From NCBI GenBank assembly GCA_030950375.1, contig JAUZRN010000011.1, positions 1 to 64,000 on the forward strand: a stretch of DNA of 64,000 nucleotides, given 5' to 3'. Positions 8,645-17,078 of the stretch are shown here, one piece after another. The translations under genes and the position numbers were made by a program. Under the pieces are notes generated by a model. That model was not told the origin of the DNA. It worked only from the letters and a program-made list of their open reading frames with translations, and did not search any database. Position 1 is the first letter of the stretch; each line of letters begins with the position of its first letter. Origin of the DNA: Rhodothermus sp. (GTDB lineage Bacteria > Bacteroidota > Rhodothermia > Rhodothermales > Rhodothermaceae).

Positions 8645-9849
8645 ACCACTGTTTCTGCCTCGACCAGCTGTACCCCCAGCCCCACCGCTACGGCTTCGTG
8701 CAGCGATGGTGGGACAAAGGTCCGTTCAATGCGATGCAATGAAAAGCTCCGGCGACGTGGATAGGTGCGCCGTAGCTCCAGAAAGCGTTCGGCCCGCCGG
8801 GCAGGCGTGCCGTTTTGCATGACAATCCGAAAGCGGGCATCGTCAGCTGCGATGTCGTACATCTGCCGGACCAGTTCAGCCAGCCATTGCGTTTCAGGCA
8901 GTTGCATATCGGGCGGAATCAGATCCAGCCGGTCGTCTGGCTGTGGTCCAAGCTGTTCCCTGTCGTCCGGCTGAAATGGCAGGTTCAGGTGTCGTGCCAA
9001 CGCTTCGGCCAGCATAAGCGTACCCCGGACTTTACCTTCATAAGAATGCCCTGCAATATGGGGCGTAGCAATATCCACCCGGGCAATCAAGGCCGGATCG
9101 GGAGCGGGTTCCCCCTCCCAGACGTCCAGCACGACAGCTTCCGGATACCCCTGCTGCCGCGCCTCCAAGAGAGCCCGACCATCCACCACAGCCCCCCGCG
9201 AAGTGTTCAGCAGCCAGGCCGAAGGTCGCATGCGGGCCAGGGCAACGGCATCGATCAGGTGATAGGTTGCATGCGGGCCGGTACGCGTCAGCGGCACATG
9301 GAGGGTCACCACATCGGCTTCGGCCAGGATTGTCTCCAGCGATACCAAATCGGTACGTCCACGCTGCTCAGCCAGCGGCGGGTCGCAACAAAGCACCTCC
9401 ATCCCCAGCGCTGGCAACCGTTGCGCCAGCCTGCCTCCAATATTTCCGCATCCGACAATACCGACGATCCGTCCCCGCAGTGGGACGTTCCACCGCATCG
9501 CCAGCTCTAACAAGGCTGCCAGCACATACTCGACCACCGCATCTGCATTGGCCCCGGGCGCATGAGCAAATGCAATACCCTGCGCCGCTAAATATGCCAG
9601 ATCAACATGATCAATACCGCTGGTGGCCGAGCCGACAAACTGCACTCGGCTCCCTTCCAGCAGCGATGCATCCACCCGCGTCACGCTACGCACCAGCAAC
9701 ACATCGCAGGTGCGTACAGCAGCCGACGTAATCTGATCAGCCGGCAGCGACCGCACTACGCCAAAGCCGCGAAAGGCCTCGCGCACAAAAGGGATATTCT
9801 CATCCGCAACAATGCGCAAAGGGCGCTGCAACCCGGGATGCAGCAACAT
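8641..9849 (-). CDS. pdxB: 4-phosphoerythronate dehydrogenase
   Basis: 402 residues in the D-isomer 2-hydroxyacid dehydrogenase superfamily, at the length of PdxB rather than the shorter SerA-like enzymes. It begins RIVADENIPF as PdxB proteins do, has GSATSGIDHVD, the NAD Rossmann motif GIVGCGNIGGRLAQRL, the NTSRGAVVDG segment and the catalytic TPHIAGHS. A C-terminal extension after about residue 285 matches the PdxB dimerisation domain. It oxidises 4-phospho-D-erythronate in the DXP-dependent PLP pathway, the same pathway as pdxJ two genes away. It is convergent with era. Confidence 0.9.
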   Translation of the reverse strand: MLLHPGLQRPLRIVADENIPFVREAFRGFGVVRSLPADQITSAAVRTCDVLLVRSVTRVDASLLEGSRVQFVGSATSGIDHVDLAYLAAQGIAFAHAPGANADAVVEYVLAALLELAMRWNVPLRGRIVGIVGCGNIGGRLAQRLPALGMEVLCCDPPLAEQRGRTDLVSLETILAEADVVTLHVPLTRTGPHATYHLIDAVALARMRPSAWLLNTSRGAVVDGRALLEARQQGYPEAVVLDVWEGEPAPDPALIARVDIATPHIAGHSYEGKVRGTLMLAEALARHLNLPFQPDDREQLGPQPDDRLDLIPPDMQLPETQWLAELVRQMYDIAADDARFRIVMQNGTPARRAERFLELRRTYPRRRSFSLHRIERTFVPPSLHEAVAVGLGVQLVEAETVV

Positions 9850-10193
9850 GGGTCCAGCCGCTACCTGATTGCTTTAAAGGTAAGATACAGGACTGCTAAG
9901 TACAATTGTCGATGTTCCTTCTCTCTAAAAAACAATGCATTGCCCGAGGGGGGTTTACTACTGCCTGTTTTCGGCCGATCACTTAAGGCACAGATTTTGA
10001 GCACCCTCTGTACGTACTCACTGAAAATTCGCCGTATGTGCACCAAGCCTTGGTATCTGTCGAAACTACCGGCAGCCTCTGTCATTAACGGCAAACAAAG
10101 GCTGCCGGGTCGTCAACAGGCAGGTTAATCACAGCCGCAGGCTGTCTGACTGTTGACGGCTCGGCTTGTTTTATGAACCAACCTGGTATTGTT
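9850..10193. other. Divergent intergenic region with nested inverted repeats
   Basis: About 340 bases between the pdxB start (-) and the SleB-like start (+). It must hold both promoters, but no convincing -35/-10 or Bacteroidota-type -33/-7 pair was found. The only clear structure is the nested dyad at 10111-10158, listed separately. An open frame at 9861-10094 on the minus strand has no recognisable protein features and is judged chance. Confidence 0.6.
10111..10158 (+). repeat. Nested inverted repeat upstream of the SleB-like gene
   Basis: A perfect 9-base inverted repeat, CGTCAACAG (10111-10119) and CTGTTGACG (10150-10158), encloses a second perfect 6-base hairpin, ACAGCC (10131-10136) and GGCTGT (10140-10145), with a 3-base loop. 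It ends 35 bases before the chosen start codon at 10194 and is followed by a T-rich run (TTGTTTTA). It could be a leader structure, an attenuator or a protein-binding dyad; which one cannot be told from sequence. Confidence 0.45.
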
Positions 10194-10844
10194 ATGAGCG
10201 GCAAGCGAACAGCAGGTATGCTGCTGGCGCTGCTTCTTCTGACCGGATTTCTGGCGCTTCATACAGACCTCCTGTGGGGCGACACGGCTCCGCAGCCCGC
10301 AACGGACACAACGCAGGTGTACATAGAGCTGGATTCCATGCGAACGGTTCGGGCCCACTTGATTCGCGAGGGAGCGCTTCGACTGCCTCCGATTCCCCCC
10401 GAAGCGATTGACAACGAGACGCTCTGGCTGGCCCGTGTGATTTATTCAGAAACCAAGCGTCCAGAGGAAATGGAACTGGTGGCGTGGGTTGTCCGCAACC
10501 GCGTTGAAACCCGGTATCGGGGTAAAACTACGTACCGGGAGGTTGTGCTCGATCCGTTCCAGTTCAGTGCCTTTATTCCCTATAATCCCCGGCGCCATTA
10601 CTACATGCGCCTGACCCCTTACTCCAACGCCCCCGGCTGGCAGCAGGCACTCAGCATCGCCTACTACGTACGGTTTGCGGACTCCACCCACCGGCCATTT
10701 TCGATTCGCACACGCCACTTTTTCAGCGAGCAGTCGATGACCGGACGCCTGATACCGATCTGGGCCGAAGGTGTACATCCCATTCGCCCCACTCGTTACC
10801 AGATCGACGAACGGCGTTTCCGGTTTTACGAAGACATCTCCTGA
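10194..10844 (+). CDS. SleB-like cell wall hydrolase
   Basis: 216 residues from the ATG at 10194 (an in-frame ATG at 10173 would add seven residues). A signal peptide or membrane anchor (basic start, then a long Leu-rich core) is followed, from about residue 84, by a Hydrolase_2-like domain: LWLARVIYSETKRPEEMEL, VAWVVRNRVETRY and VLDPFQFSAF, with the Glu of YSE in the position of the conserved acid. SleB/CwlJ family proteins cleave peptidoglycan; in non-sporeformers they act in wall turnover. No peptidoglycan-binding domain is present. A Rho-independent terminator follows directly. Confidence 0.75.
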   Translation: MSGKRTAGMLLALLLLTGFLALHTDLLWGDTAPQPATDTTQVYIELDSMRTVRAHLIREGALRLPPIPPEAIDNETLWLARVIYSETKRPEEMELVAWVVRNRVETRYRGKTTYREVVLDPFQFSAFIPYNPRRHYYMRLTPYSNAPGWQQALSIAYYVRFADSTHRPFSIRTRHFFSEQSMTGRLIPIWAEGVHPIRPTRYQIDERRFRFYEDIS

Positions 10845-10870
10845 AACGCAACGTCGCTGTTGTAAATTAA

Positions 10871-10905
10871 GGGCCTGCGCTACTATGGCGCGGGCCTCTT
10901 TTTTT
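10871..10905 (+). terminator. Rho-independent terminator
   Basis: A GC-rich stem, GGCCTGCGC against GCGCGGGCC with one G:T-type mismatch and a six-base loop, runs straight into CTTTTTTT. It lies 26 bases after the SleB-like stop and just before the next + strand gene. Confidence 0.85.
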
Positions 10906-10927
10906 GAACCAGCACCCACCAGTGGCC

Positions 10928-11944
10928 ATGCACTATCGCCTGCTTTCAGTCCTCCTGCTCCCGCTACTGCTTTCGCCCGCCTGCCGACAGACCGAGCCCG
11001 AGCCGGAAAGCCTCGTATATCCCCCCGAGGGGCTGTTCGTGCCCGAACCACCACCGATTTATCAGACTGAAGGTATTCGGATTGCGACGCTCAACACGTT
11101 CTTTCTATTCGACGGCTACGGCAAAGAAGGGCAGGCAAACTTCCCACATAAAGGCGATCCAGAAGCAGCCCGGCGTCACCGCGCACGCATTGCACAGGTA
11201 CTGCGCACCATCAACGCAGACCTGATCCTGCTCCAGGAGGTGGAAAACAAGGCCGTACTCCAACGCATGATCGACGAAGACCTGCCCGATCTGCACTACA
11301 CCGTCCATTTTGTGCAGGGACATGATACGTTTACCGGGCAGGACGTTGCGGTACTCTCACGGCTTCCTGTGGAAAAGGTCGGCCGCACAGAAGAACGCGC
11401 CCCGGTCGAAGGGACCGACGATACCTATGGCGTAAGCAAAAACATCTGGGTGCGGCTTTACCTGGGCGATCTTCCCACCACCATCATCGGCGTACACCTG
11501 CTCGCTCGTCCTGACGATCCCCGCCGCAAACCTCGCCGTGAAGCCCAGGCTGAAGTGATTCGCCGACTGGTCGAGCGTGAACTGGCTGCCGGACGTGCAG
11601 TAGCCGTGCTGGGCGACTTCAACGACTACGACGAATCCATTCCCGATCTGAACGGCCACCGCCCGATCACCCGTGTGCTGGCCCGAATCAAGGCAGCCGG
11701 ACCGTCACCCGCCGATGACCTGTACAACGTGATGGCCATGGTACCTCAGTATGACCGGTTTACCGTCTTCTACGATGCAAACGCAGACCAGCAGGTTGCG
11801 TGGTCGGAGTTCGCCGCCATCGACCACATCCTGCTCTCGCCTCAGCTTCGCGCCCGCCTGCGTGAAGTGCACTACGCGCAGATCTATGATCCCCGTACTG
11901 TCACCGACCATTTTCCAATCGTGGTAACACTGGCTCCTCGATAA
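10928..11944 (+). CDS. Endonuclease/exonuclease/phosphatase-fold lipoprotein
   Basis: 338 residues from the ATG at 10928, which gives a signal peptide with lipobox LSPAC. The mature part has EEP-superfamily landmarks: IRIATLNTFFLF (Asn metal ligand), LILLQEVEN (catalytic Glu), VLGDFNDY (Asp/Asn) and a C-terminal TDHFPIVVTL (Asp-His pair). The family includes nucleases, phosphatases and sphingomyelinases; an exported, lipid-anchored member may degrade extracellular nucleic acid or phosphoesters. The substrate cannot be decided from sequence. Confidence 0.88.
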   Translation: MHYRLLSVLLLPLLLSPACRQTEPEPESLVYPPEGLFVPEPPPIYQTEGIRIATLNTFFLFDGYGKEGQANFPHKGDPEAARRHRARIAQVLRTINADLILLQEVENKAVLQRMIDEDLPDLHYTVHFVQGHDTFTGQDVAVLSRLPVEKVGRTEERAPVEGTDDTYGVSKNIWVRLYLGDLPTTIIGVHLLARPDDPRRKPRREAQAEVIRRLVERELAAGRAVAVLGDFNDYDESIPDLNGHRPITRVLARIKAAGPSPADDLYNVMAMVPQYDRFTVFYDANADQQVAWSEFAAIDHILLSPQLRARLREVHYAQIYDPRTVTDHFPIVVTLAPR

Positions 11945-11982
11945 AAACGACGAGGGCCCTCCCCGAAGCAGGGACGGCCCTC
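11943..11982 (-). terminator. Rho-independent terminator for the outer-membrane protein gene
   Basis: GAGGGCCCTCCC (from 11952) pairs with GGGACGGCCCTC (to 11982) with one mismatch and a short loop. On the minus strand the stem is followed by GTCGTTTTTA, a proper T-tract, so it serves the minus-strand barrel gene. It may also slow + strand transcription from the EEP gene, whose stop is next to it. Confidence 0.8.
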
Positions 11983-12011
11983 ACTCAGGCCTTATTACAA
12001 CCGCACCGCAC

Positions 12012-12656
12012 TCACAGACCTATGCCGAGACGGAGCATTACGGCGTTCAGGTGCTGACGTGTGTCCGGAACAAACGCCACATCACCAACCCTGAACTCAT
12101 CCGCAAACGCGGTAATGCCAAAGGTGTACTGCAGTTCAGGATAAAGTCGGAGCCCCAGCAGATTCATCTCTACCCCCACACCCAGACTTCCGGCCAGGCT
12201 AAATGCTTTCAGGTTGTCCCTGATTGCCTCATCGGCTCCGGATGGAAAACGCAGCACCGGCCCGGCCAAGATATATGGCGTCAGCAACGGCAACGTCATT
12301 CGATAGCGTACATCAATAGGGATTTCCAGCAGGGAAACATCAAACCCTTCCGGCACGACCTGATTGCCATCCAGATCCTCCTGAAAGCCCTGATACAACG
12401 CGCCCGCATCCATGTAGCGCAGACCCGGACGAATGGCAATCGGTCCCAGCGGCAGATCAAACCAGATCGCCACATGCCACCCCTGACTGTTATCAAACGT
12501 GGCCTGCGTGTCACCGACCTTGATGTCACCCAATCGATTGAAGTTAAGTCCCAGCGACACCCCCAGCTGCGCATGCGCTGTAGCCATCGGTAACATGAAC
12601 AGCAGCAAAAGCACAGCAGATAACAACCGGCGCAAAATCGTCAACTGTGTGGTCAT
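12012..12656 (-). CDS. Outer-membrane beta-barrel protein, PorT/OmpA-barrel type
   Basis: 214 residues. A signal peptide (about 1-29, ending in TAHAQ) leads into alternating short amphipathic strands typical of an eight-stranded barrel: LGVSLGLNFNRL, WHVAIWFDLPLG, IRPGLRYMDAG, LEIPIDVRYRM, LTPYILAGPVLRF, LGVGVEMNLLG, LYPELQYTFG, and a final LNAVMLRLGIGL. Such proteins are widespread in Bacteroidota as porin-family or PorT-like proteins. There is no OmpA peptidoglycan-binding domain. It is a single gene with its own terminator. Confidence 0.85.
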   Translation of the reverse strand: MTTQLTILRRLLSAVLLLLFMLPMATAHAQLGVSLGLNFNRLGDIKVGDTQATFDNSQGWHVAIWFDLPLGPIAIRPGLRYMDAGALYQGFQEDLDGNQVVPEGFDVSLLEIPIDVRYRMTLPLLTPYILAGPVLRFPSGADEAIRDNLKAFSLAGSLGVGVEMNLLGLRLYPELQYTFGITAFADEFRVGDVAFVPDTRQHLNAVMLRLGIGL

Positions 12657-12770
12657 GAGCCTGCGAACGGTTTGGTTGGTGAACGGTTAACAGACATACA
12701 CGTGCAACCTGAACGTCCCGATCGGGTTCACTTTCGCACGCCGCCCTGGAAGACCCAACCTACCCCTGCG

Positions 12771-13919
12771 ATGCGTATTGGAATCTCCTGCTATCCGGTC
12801 TATGGAGGTAGCGGCGTGGTGGCCACCGAGCTGGGCAAAGCCCTGGCCGCCCGCGGCCATCAGATTCACTTTATTGCATACTCCATGCCGTTCCGGCTGT
12901 CGCACATTACCGAGCGCATTTATTTTCATGAAGTCAACGTCAACACCTACCCGCTTTTTGAATATCCTCCCTACGACCTGGCCCTCACCAGTAAGATGGT
13001 GGACGTGGTCAAGTACGAAAAGCTGGATCTACTGCACGTCCACTATGCCATTCCCCATGCTACCAGTGCGGTGTTGGCTCGCCAGATTCTGGAAAAGCAA
13101 GGTATCTACGTGCCGGTCATTACCACCTTGCACGGTACCGATATCACGATCGTTGGACAGGACCCGTCGTTCAGTCCTGTAGTCATCTATTCGATCAACG
13201 AATCAGACGGGGTTACGGCCGTTTCCGACTATCTGCGCCGCGAGACACTCACGCACTTTGAAATCACGCGTCCTATCACGGTTATTCCCAATTTCGTCAA
13301 CACACAGCGCTTTCGTCGGCTGAATAAATTACACTTCAGGCAGGTCCTGTGTCCGCAGGGAGAGAAAGTGATCGTACATGTATCCAATTTCCGCCCGGTC
13401 AAACGCGTGCCAGAAGTAGTGCGCGTTTTTCATCGGCTTCGTCAGGAAGGCCTGGCAGTCAAATTGCTACTGGTGGGCGACGGCCCCGATCGTGTCCCGA
13501 CCGAGCATCTGGCCCGTGAACTGGGCGTCTACGACGACATTCGCTTTCTGGGAAAGCAGGACCCTGTCGAAGAGATCCTGTCCATTGCCGACGTCTTTCT
13601 GATGCCCAGCGGCTCAGAAACGTTTGGCCTGGCCGCACTCGAAGCCATGGCCTGTGGCGTGCCCGTCGTAGCCAGCAACATCGGCGGCCTTCCCGAACTG
13701 ATCATCGACGGGGAAACGGGCTTTCTATGTCCGCTGGGCGACCTGGACACCTTCACCGAACGCACTTACCGCCTCCTGACCGACGAGGTGCTCTGGAAGC
13801 GCATGAGCCAGGCGGCACGCCAACGCGCTGTGGAACATTTCGACACCGAACGCATCGTTCCCCGCTACGAAGCTTATTACGAGCAGGTACTGGCCCAGGT
13901 CGTCCCGCGCATGATCTGA
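12771..13919 (+). CDS. bshA: N-acetyl-alpha-D-glucosaminyl L-malate synthase
   Basis: 382 residues from the ATG at 12771; the longer upstream reading has no family similarity. It begins MRIGISCYPVYGGSGVVATELG, the BshA N-terminus, and has LHVHYAIPHA, the TLHGTDITIVG segment and the GT4 C-terminal PSGSETFGLAALEAMACGVPVVAS. BshA joins UDP-GlcNAc to L-malate, the first step of bacillithiol, a low-molecular-weight thiol. BshB and BshC are not in this window. The next gene starts five bases after the stop. Confidence 0.9.
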   Translation: MRIGISCYPVYGGSGVVATELGKALAARGHQIHFIAYSMPFRLSHITERIYFHEVNVNTYPLFEYPPYDLALTSKMVDVVKYEKLDLLHVHYAIPHATSAVLARQILEKQGIYVPVITTLHGTDITIVGQDPSFSPVVIYSINESDGVTAVSDYLRRETLTHFEITRPITVIPNFVNTQRFRRLNKLHFRQVLCPQGEKVIVHVSNFRPVKRVPEVVRVFHRLRQEGLAVKLLLVGDGPDRVPTEHLARELGVYDDIRFLGKQDPVEEILSIADVFLMPSGSETFGLAALEAMACGVPVVASNIGGLPELIIDGETGFLCPLGDLDTFTERTYRLLTDEVLWKRMSQAARQRAVEHFDTERIVPRYEAYYEQVLAQVVPRMI

Positions 13920-13924
13920 CAGTT

Positions 13925-15001
13925 ATGACGCATTTGATCAGTCGCAAAAAACCCGTCTATCCGATCAGCGACTTTCTGCGTTCTTACCTGGAACGCTACG
14001 GACGCATCTATGAGGGTGGCATTCGCTATGACGATCTACTGCGTTACAACAATGCGATCCCTTTTTATGATGAACAGGGCCGGGATACCCTCTGGTCCAC
14101 CGTCTTTTATCCAGAACTCGAACAACGCGAAATCCACGACCGTCTGCGGCTTACGTACGCACTTTTGAAGGCCGACGGCGACCTTTCCATTGCCGATCAC
14201 CTCTACATCGACCGCATCGACCTGTGCCTCTATGGAAACACGTCACCGTTTCGCGTACGCATTGTTAACGCACTCAACGACAACTTTGACTACTTTTACG
14301 TCAAGCGCGTCGATGCCAACCGTATCTATGGCCTCGAACTGGAACACATCCTGTCCCCCAACCGCATCAACTACTTTGTCTGGGGCGATACAATCATTGA
14401 AGAGCATATTATCGGCATCCCCGGCGACGACTTTTTAAAAGATCACATGCCCACCAATCGCTTCGATGAGGTTCGTCTGGCCAAGGAGTTTGTCAAATTC
14501 AACGAACGCTGTTTCGTGCGCCTGCTGGGCGACATGCACGCCGGCAACTTTGTCATTGACGGCACCCCGGACCTTGAGAAATGGCATTACCGCATCCGTC
14601 CGATCGACTTTGACCAGCAGAGCCATCACTGGCGCAAGGAAGTCTATCTGCCGGAATGTTTTCCACAGAATGCGCCCTTTGTGGAATTGGTGGCCGAGTA
14701 TCTGCCCGAAGAAACCATCCTACAGTATCAGAAAGAAGAGCGTGCCCTTATTGCCAACCGCATGCGCGTCTCGCACGGGCGCTTTCAGGCCCTCATGGAA
14801 GTGATGCAGGAAGACCTGATTGCGCCGGAAGAGAATGTGCGTCGACTGGGGGCCCAGCTGGCCGAACATTACCGAGACACCCGCTTCGAACGTTGTCTGA
14901 CAATGGGAGAACTGGTGTGGTGTTCTACGCAAATTGTACTTGAGCGTAGCCGTCCGGCTGCAGTAGCTTTCTACTTGCGCGCTGTCATGGGCAATCCTTG
15001 A
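13925..15001 (+). CDS. Unrecognised protein with kinase-like motifs
   Basis: 358 residues, starting five bases after bshA and probably cotranscribed. I do not recognise a named family. Several segments resemble aminoglycoside phosphotransferase/HipA-type kinases in the right order: DYFYVKRVDAN (Lys about 127, strand lysine), a hinge-like EEHIIGIPGDDF (159-170), a catalytic-loop-like GDMHAGNF (202-209, compare HGDLHxGN) and a metal-site-like PIDFD (227-230). The protein is soluble, with no signal peptide or membrane segment. Coupling to bshA hints at a thiol or sugar metabolite or a regulatory role, but this is inference; the gene may simply share a transcript. Confidence 0.75.
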   Translation: MTHLISRKKPVYPISDFLRSYLERYGRIYEGGIRYDDLLRYNNAIPFYDEQGRDTLWSTVFYPELEQREIHDRLRLTYALLKADGDLSIADHLYIDRIDLCLYGNTSPFRVRIVNALNDNFDYFYVKRVDANRIYGLELEHILSPNRINYFVWGDTIIEEHIIGIPGDDFLKDHMPTNRFDEVRLAKEFVKFNERCFVRLLGDMHAGNFVIDGTPDLEKWHYRIRPIDFDQQSHHWRKEVYLPECFPQNAPFVELVAEYLPEETILQYQKEERALIANRMRVSHGRFQALMEVMQEDLIAPEENVRRLGAQLAEHYRDTRFERCLTMGELVWCSTQIVLERSRPAAVAFYLRAVMGNP

Positions 15002-15002
15002 G

Positions 15003-15650
15003 CTACAGCGGAAAGGCGCCGGTGAGAAACGGATTGTGCTGACGCTCCTGACCGATGGTGGTTTCAGGGCCATGTCCGGGATAGACACGTGTGTCGTCAC
15101 CCAGCGGAATCAGTTTCTGAAAGATTGACTGCATAAGCACGGGCAGGCTCCCCCCGGGCAGATCGGTCCGCCCGATTGATCCCTGAAAGAGCACGTCGCC
15201 CACGATCACCAGCCGATGTTGCGCATCATAGAAGCTGATCGAACCCGGTGAATGACCCGGCGTATGCAGCACCTTCCAGGTGGTTTTCCCAAACGTAATG
15301 GTATCGCCCTCGTCCAGAAAGCCTTCAGGAGGCGGAGGAGGGTCGACTGGCACGCCAAAGAATTGCCCCTGCATTTCAGCCTGCTCCAGAAAAGGAGCAT
15401 CAGCCCGGTGCATCCAGAATCCTTTTCCAGCATACTCACTGAAAAATTGGCATCCGAAGATGTGATCAATATGGCCATGCGTCAACAGCAGGTGACGCAG
15501 TCGGAGCCCATTACGCTCCAGATAGTCCACCACGGCTTGCTGTTCCGCCCGGGTGTGACAGGACGGATCGATCAGCACAGCTTCGTTTCCATCGTGGCAG
15601 ATGTAGCAATTCGTCTGAAACGGATTGAAGGTAAATCGATGAATCGTCAT
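15003..15650 (-). CDS. MBL-fold hydrolase, glyoxalase II/YcbL type
   Basis: 215 residues from the ATG at 15650; an upstream extension to 15866 would overlap the divergent gene and looks non-coding. The metallo-beta-lactamase zinc motif is LLTHGHIDH, followed by LHTPGHSPGS, VGDVLFQGSIGRTDL and the C-terminal YPGHGPETTIG, which places it in the YcbL-like type of glyoxalase II-related hydrolases. These hydrolyse thioesters such as lactoylglutathione or analogues; in a bacillithiol organism the natural thiol may differ. It is convergent with the kinase-like gene (one base between stops) and divergent from the phosphoesterase across about 160 bases. Confidence 0.9.
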   Translation of the reverse strand: MTIHRFTFNPFQTNCYICHDGNEAVLIDPSCHTRAEQQAVVDYLERNGLRLRHLLLTHGHIDHIFGCQFFSEYAGKGFWMHRADAPFLEQAEMQGQFFGVPVDPPPPPEGFLDEGDTITFGKTTWKVLHTPGHSPGSISFYDAQHRLVIVGDVLFQGSIGRTDLPGGSLPVLMQSIFQKLIPLGDDTRVYPGHGPETTIGQERQHNPFLTGAFPL

Positions 15651-15813
15651 GGTAGGCGGTGTATCGGTTTGGGGCAAACTTATCACGCAGACTCGTGCTT
15701 TTAAAAGTCCTGACCGGTTTTTCACGTACCTGTTTGAGCGGATGGAACATCTCCCGCATGTTTCCGTGCTGCTTAGGCCACTGACCGAAAGGAAACCTGT
15801 GAAGTCATAACGT

Positions 15814-17070
15814 ATGGGGCGCTTTGCGTTGTTTTCGGTCGGGCTCGTGTTGCTGACGCTGGCCATTGATGGATATGTGTACGTTAACTGGCGCCGTTTT
15901 GCCCGGTCCCGACCGGCTGTGCGTTGGACGCTTGCGGTCTATCGGGTGCTGCTGTGGATTATGCCGCTGGCCCTACCAGGTTACTTTTTGATATTTCGCT
16001 GGTGGGAAGTAGAGCCCAAGCTGGCCCGGGCGCTGTTTTTCGGAGGCTGGGCCCTTTACTACGTGCCCAAAATCCCCATCGCGCTGGTACTGTTGATCAA
16101 AGACGGTATGCGCCTGATCGCTCGCCTTGTTGCGCGCCCGCATCCGACGCAAACCGCACCCTCTCCAACCCCATCGGATACCGCCCGCCGCATGAGTCGT
16201 GCTGAATTTATCCAGAAACTGGGATGGTCGGCGGCTGCCCTTCCTTTCCTGACCATAGGCCATGGCCTGCTGCGTACGCTTTACGACTTTACCGTGTATC
16301 GTGTGACGATCCCCATTCCCCATCTACCCCGGGCGCTCGATGGCCTGACCATCGGCCAGCTCTCAGACCTGCATGCCGGTTCGTTCCTGGATGAGCGTCC
16401 TGCCCACGAAGCCGTCGAACTACTGCTGGCGCTAAAGCCCGACCTGATCGTGATTACCGGCGACTACGTTAATCACGATGCCGATGAACTGCCCCTCATT
16501 CTACCCGCACTGCGCAAGCTGAAGGCTGAGCTGGGCGTCTGGGGTTGTCTGGGCAATCACGACCACTACGCCCACACTCCCGAGGTCGTGCGACGGCTGC
16601 ACGAACAGACCCCACTGCGTCTGCTCATCAACGCCCATCACACCTTCCGCATCGACGGTGCTCGGCTGCACCTGATCGGCACCGATAACACAGGATTCCG
16701 ACAGCGCTTTGCCGATCTGCCTGGGGCCCTGAAGGGGCTGAAACCTGATCCACACGGCGAAGAACTGCGACTGCTGCTGGCTCACGACCCCTCATTCTGG
16801 GACCTGGAAGTACGTCCGGGTTATCCCGACATCGACCTGATGCTCTGCGGGCACACCCATGGCGGACAGATTGGCATCGAGCTGGGTCCCCTCCGCTGGG
16901 GATTGGCACGTATCGTCTATGAGCGTTGGGCCGGCCTCTATGTGGAACCTGCTCCATCACCGCGTGGCCGCCAGTACCTTTACGTCAACCGTGGCGTGGG
17001 GACTATCGGCCCACCACTTCGACTGGGCATTCGTCCCGAAATTACCCTGGTTACGTTACGTCGTGCTTGA
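15814..17070 (+). CDS. Membrane-anchored metallophosphoesterase, YkuE/YaeI-like
   Basis: 418 residues. The N-terminal third has about three membrane segments (residues 5-25, 45-65, 75-95); a calcineurin-like phosphoesterase domain follows from about residue 185. All metal motifs are intact: SDLHAGSF, GDYVNHDADE, LGNHDHY and the CGHTHGGQIG block. The related YkuE and YaeI proteins act on phospholipid or lipid A precursors (UDP-diacylglucosamine hydrolysis), and the next gene encodes an LPS transport permease, so an envelope lipid role is plausible but not proven. Confidence 0.88.
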   Translation: MGRFALFSVGLVLLTLAIDGYVYVNWRRFARSRPAVRWTLAVYRVLLWIMPLALPGYFLIFRWWEVEPKLARALFFGGWALYYVPKIPIALVLLIKDGMRLIARLVARPHPTQTAPSPTPSDTARRMSRAEFIQKLGWSAAALPFLTIGHGLLRTLYDFTVYRVTIPIPHLPRALDGLTIGQLSDLHAGSFLDERPAHEAVELLLALKPDLIVITGDYVNHDADELPLILPALRKLKAELGVWGCLGNHDHYAHTPEVVRRLHEQTPLRLLINAHHTFRIDGARLHLIGTDNTGFRQRFADLPGALKGLKPDPHGEELRLLLAHDPSFWDLEVRPGYPDIDLMLCGHTHGGQIGIELGPLRWGLARIVYERWAGLYVEPAPSPRGRQYLYVNRGVGTIGPPLRLGIRPEITLVTLRRA

Positions 17071-17078
17071 AGCCCACC

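Noticed and set aside
9861-10094. 77-codon minus-strand open frame upstream of pdxB
   Set aside because: No protein features and it lies where the promoter should be; not supported.
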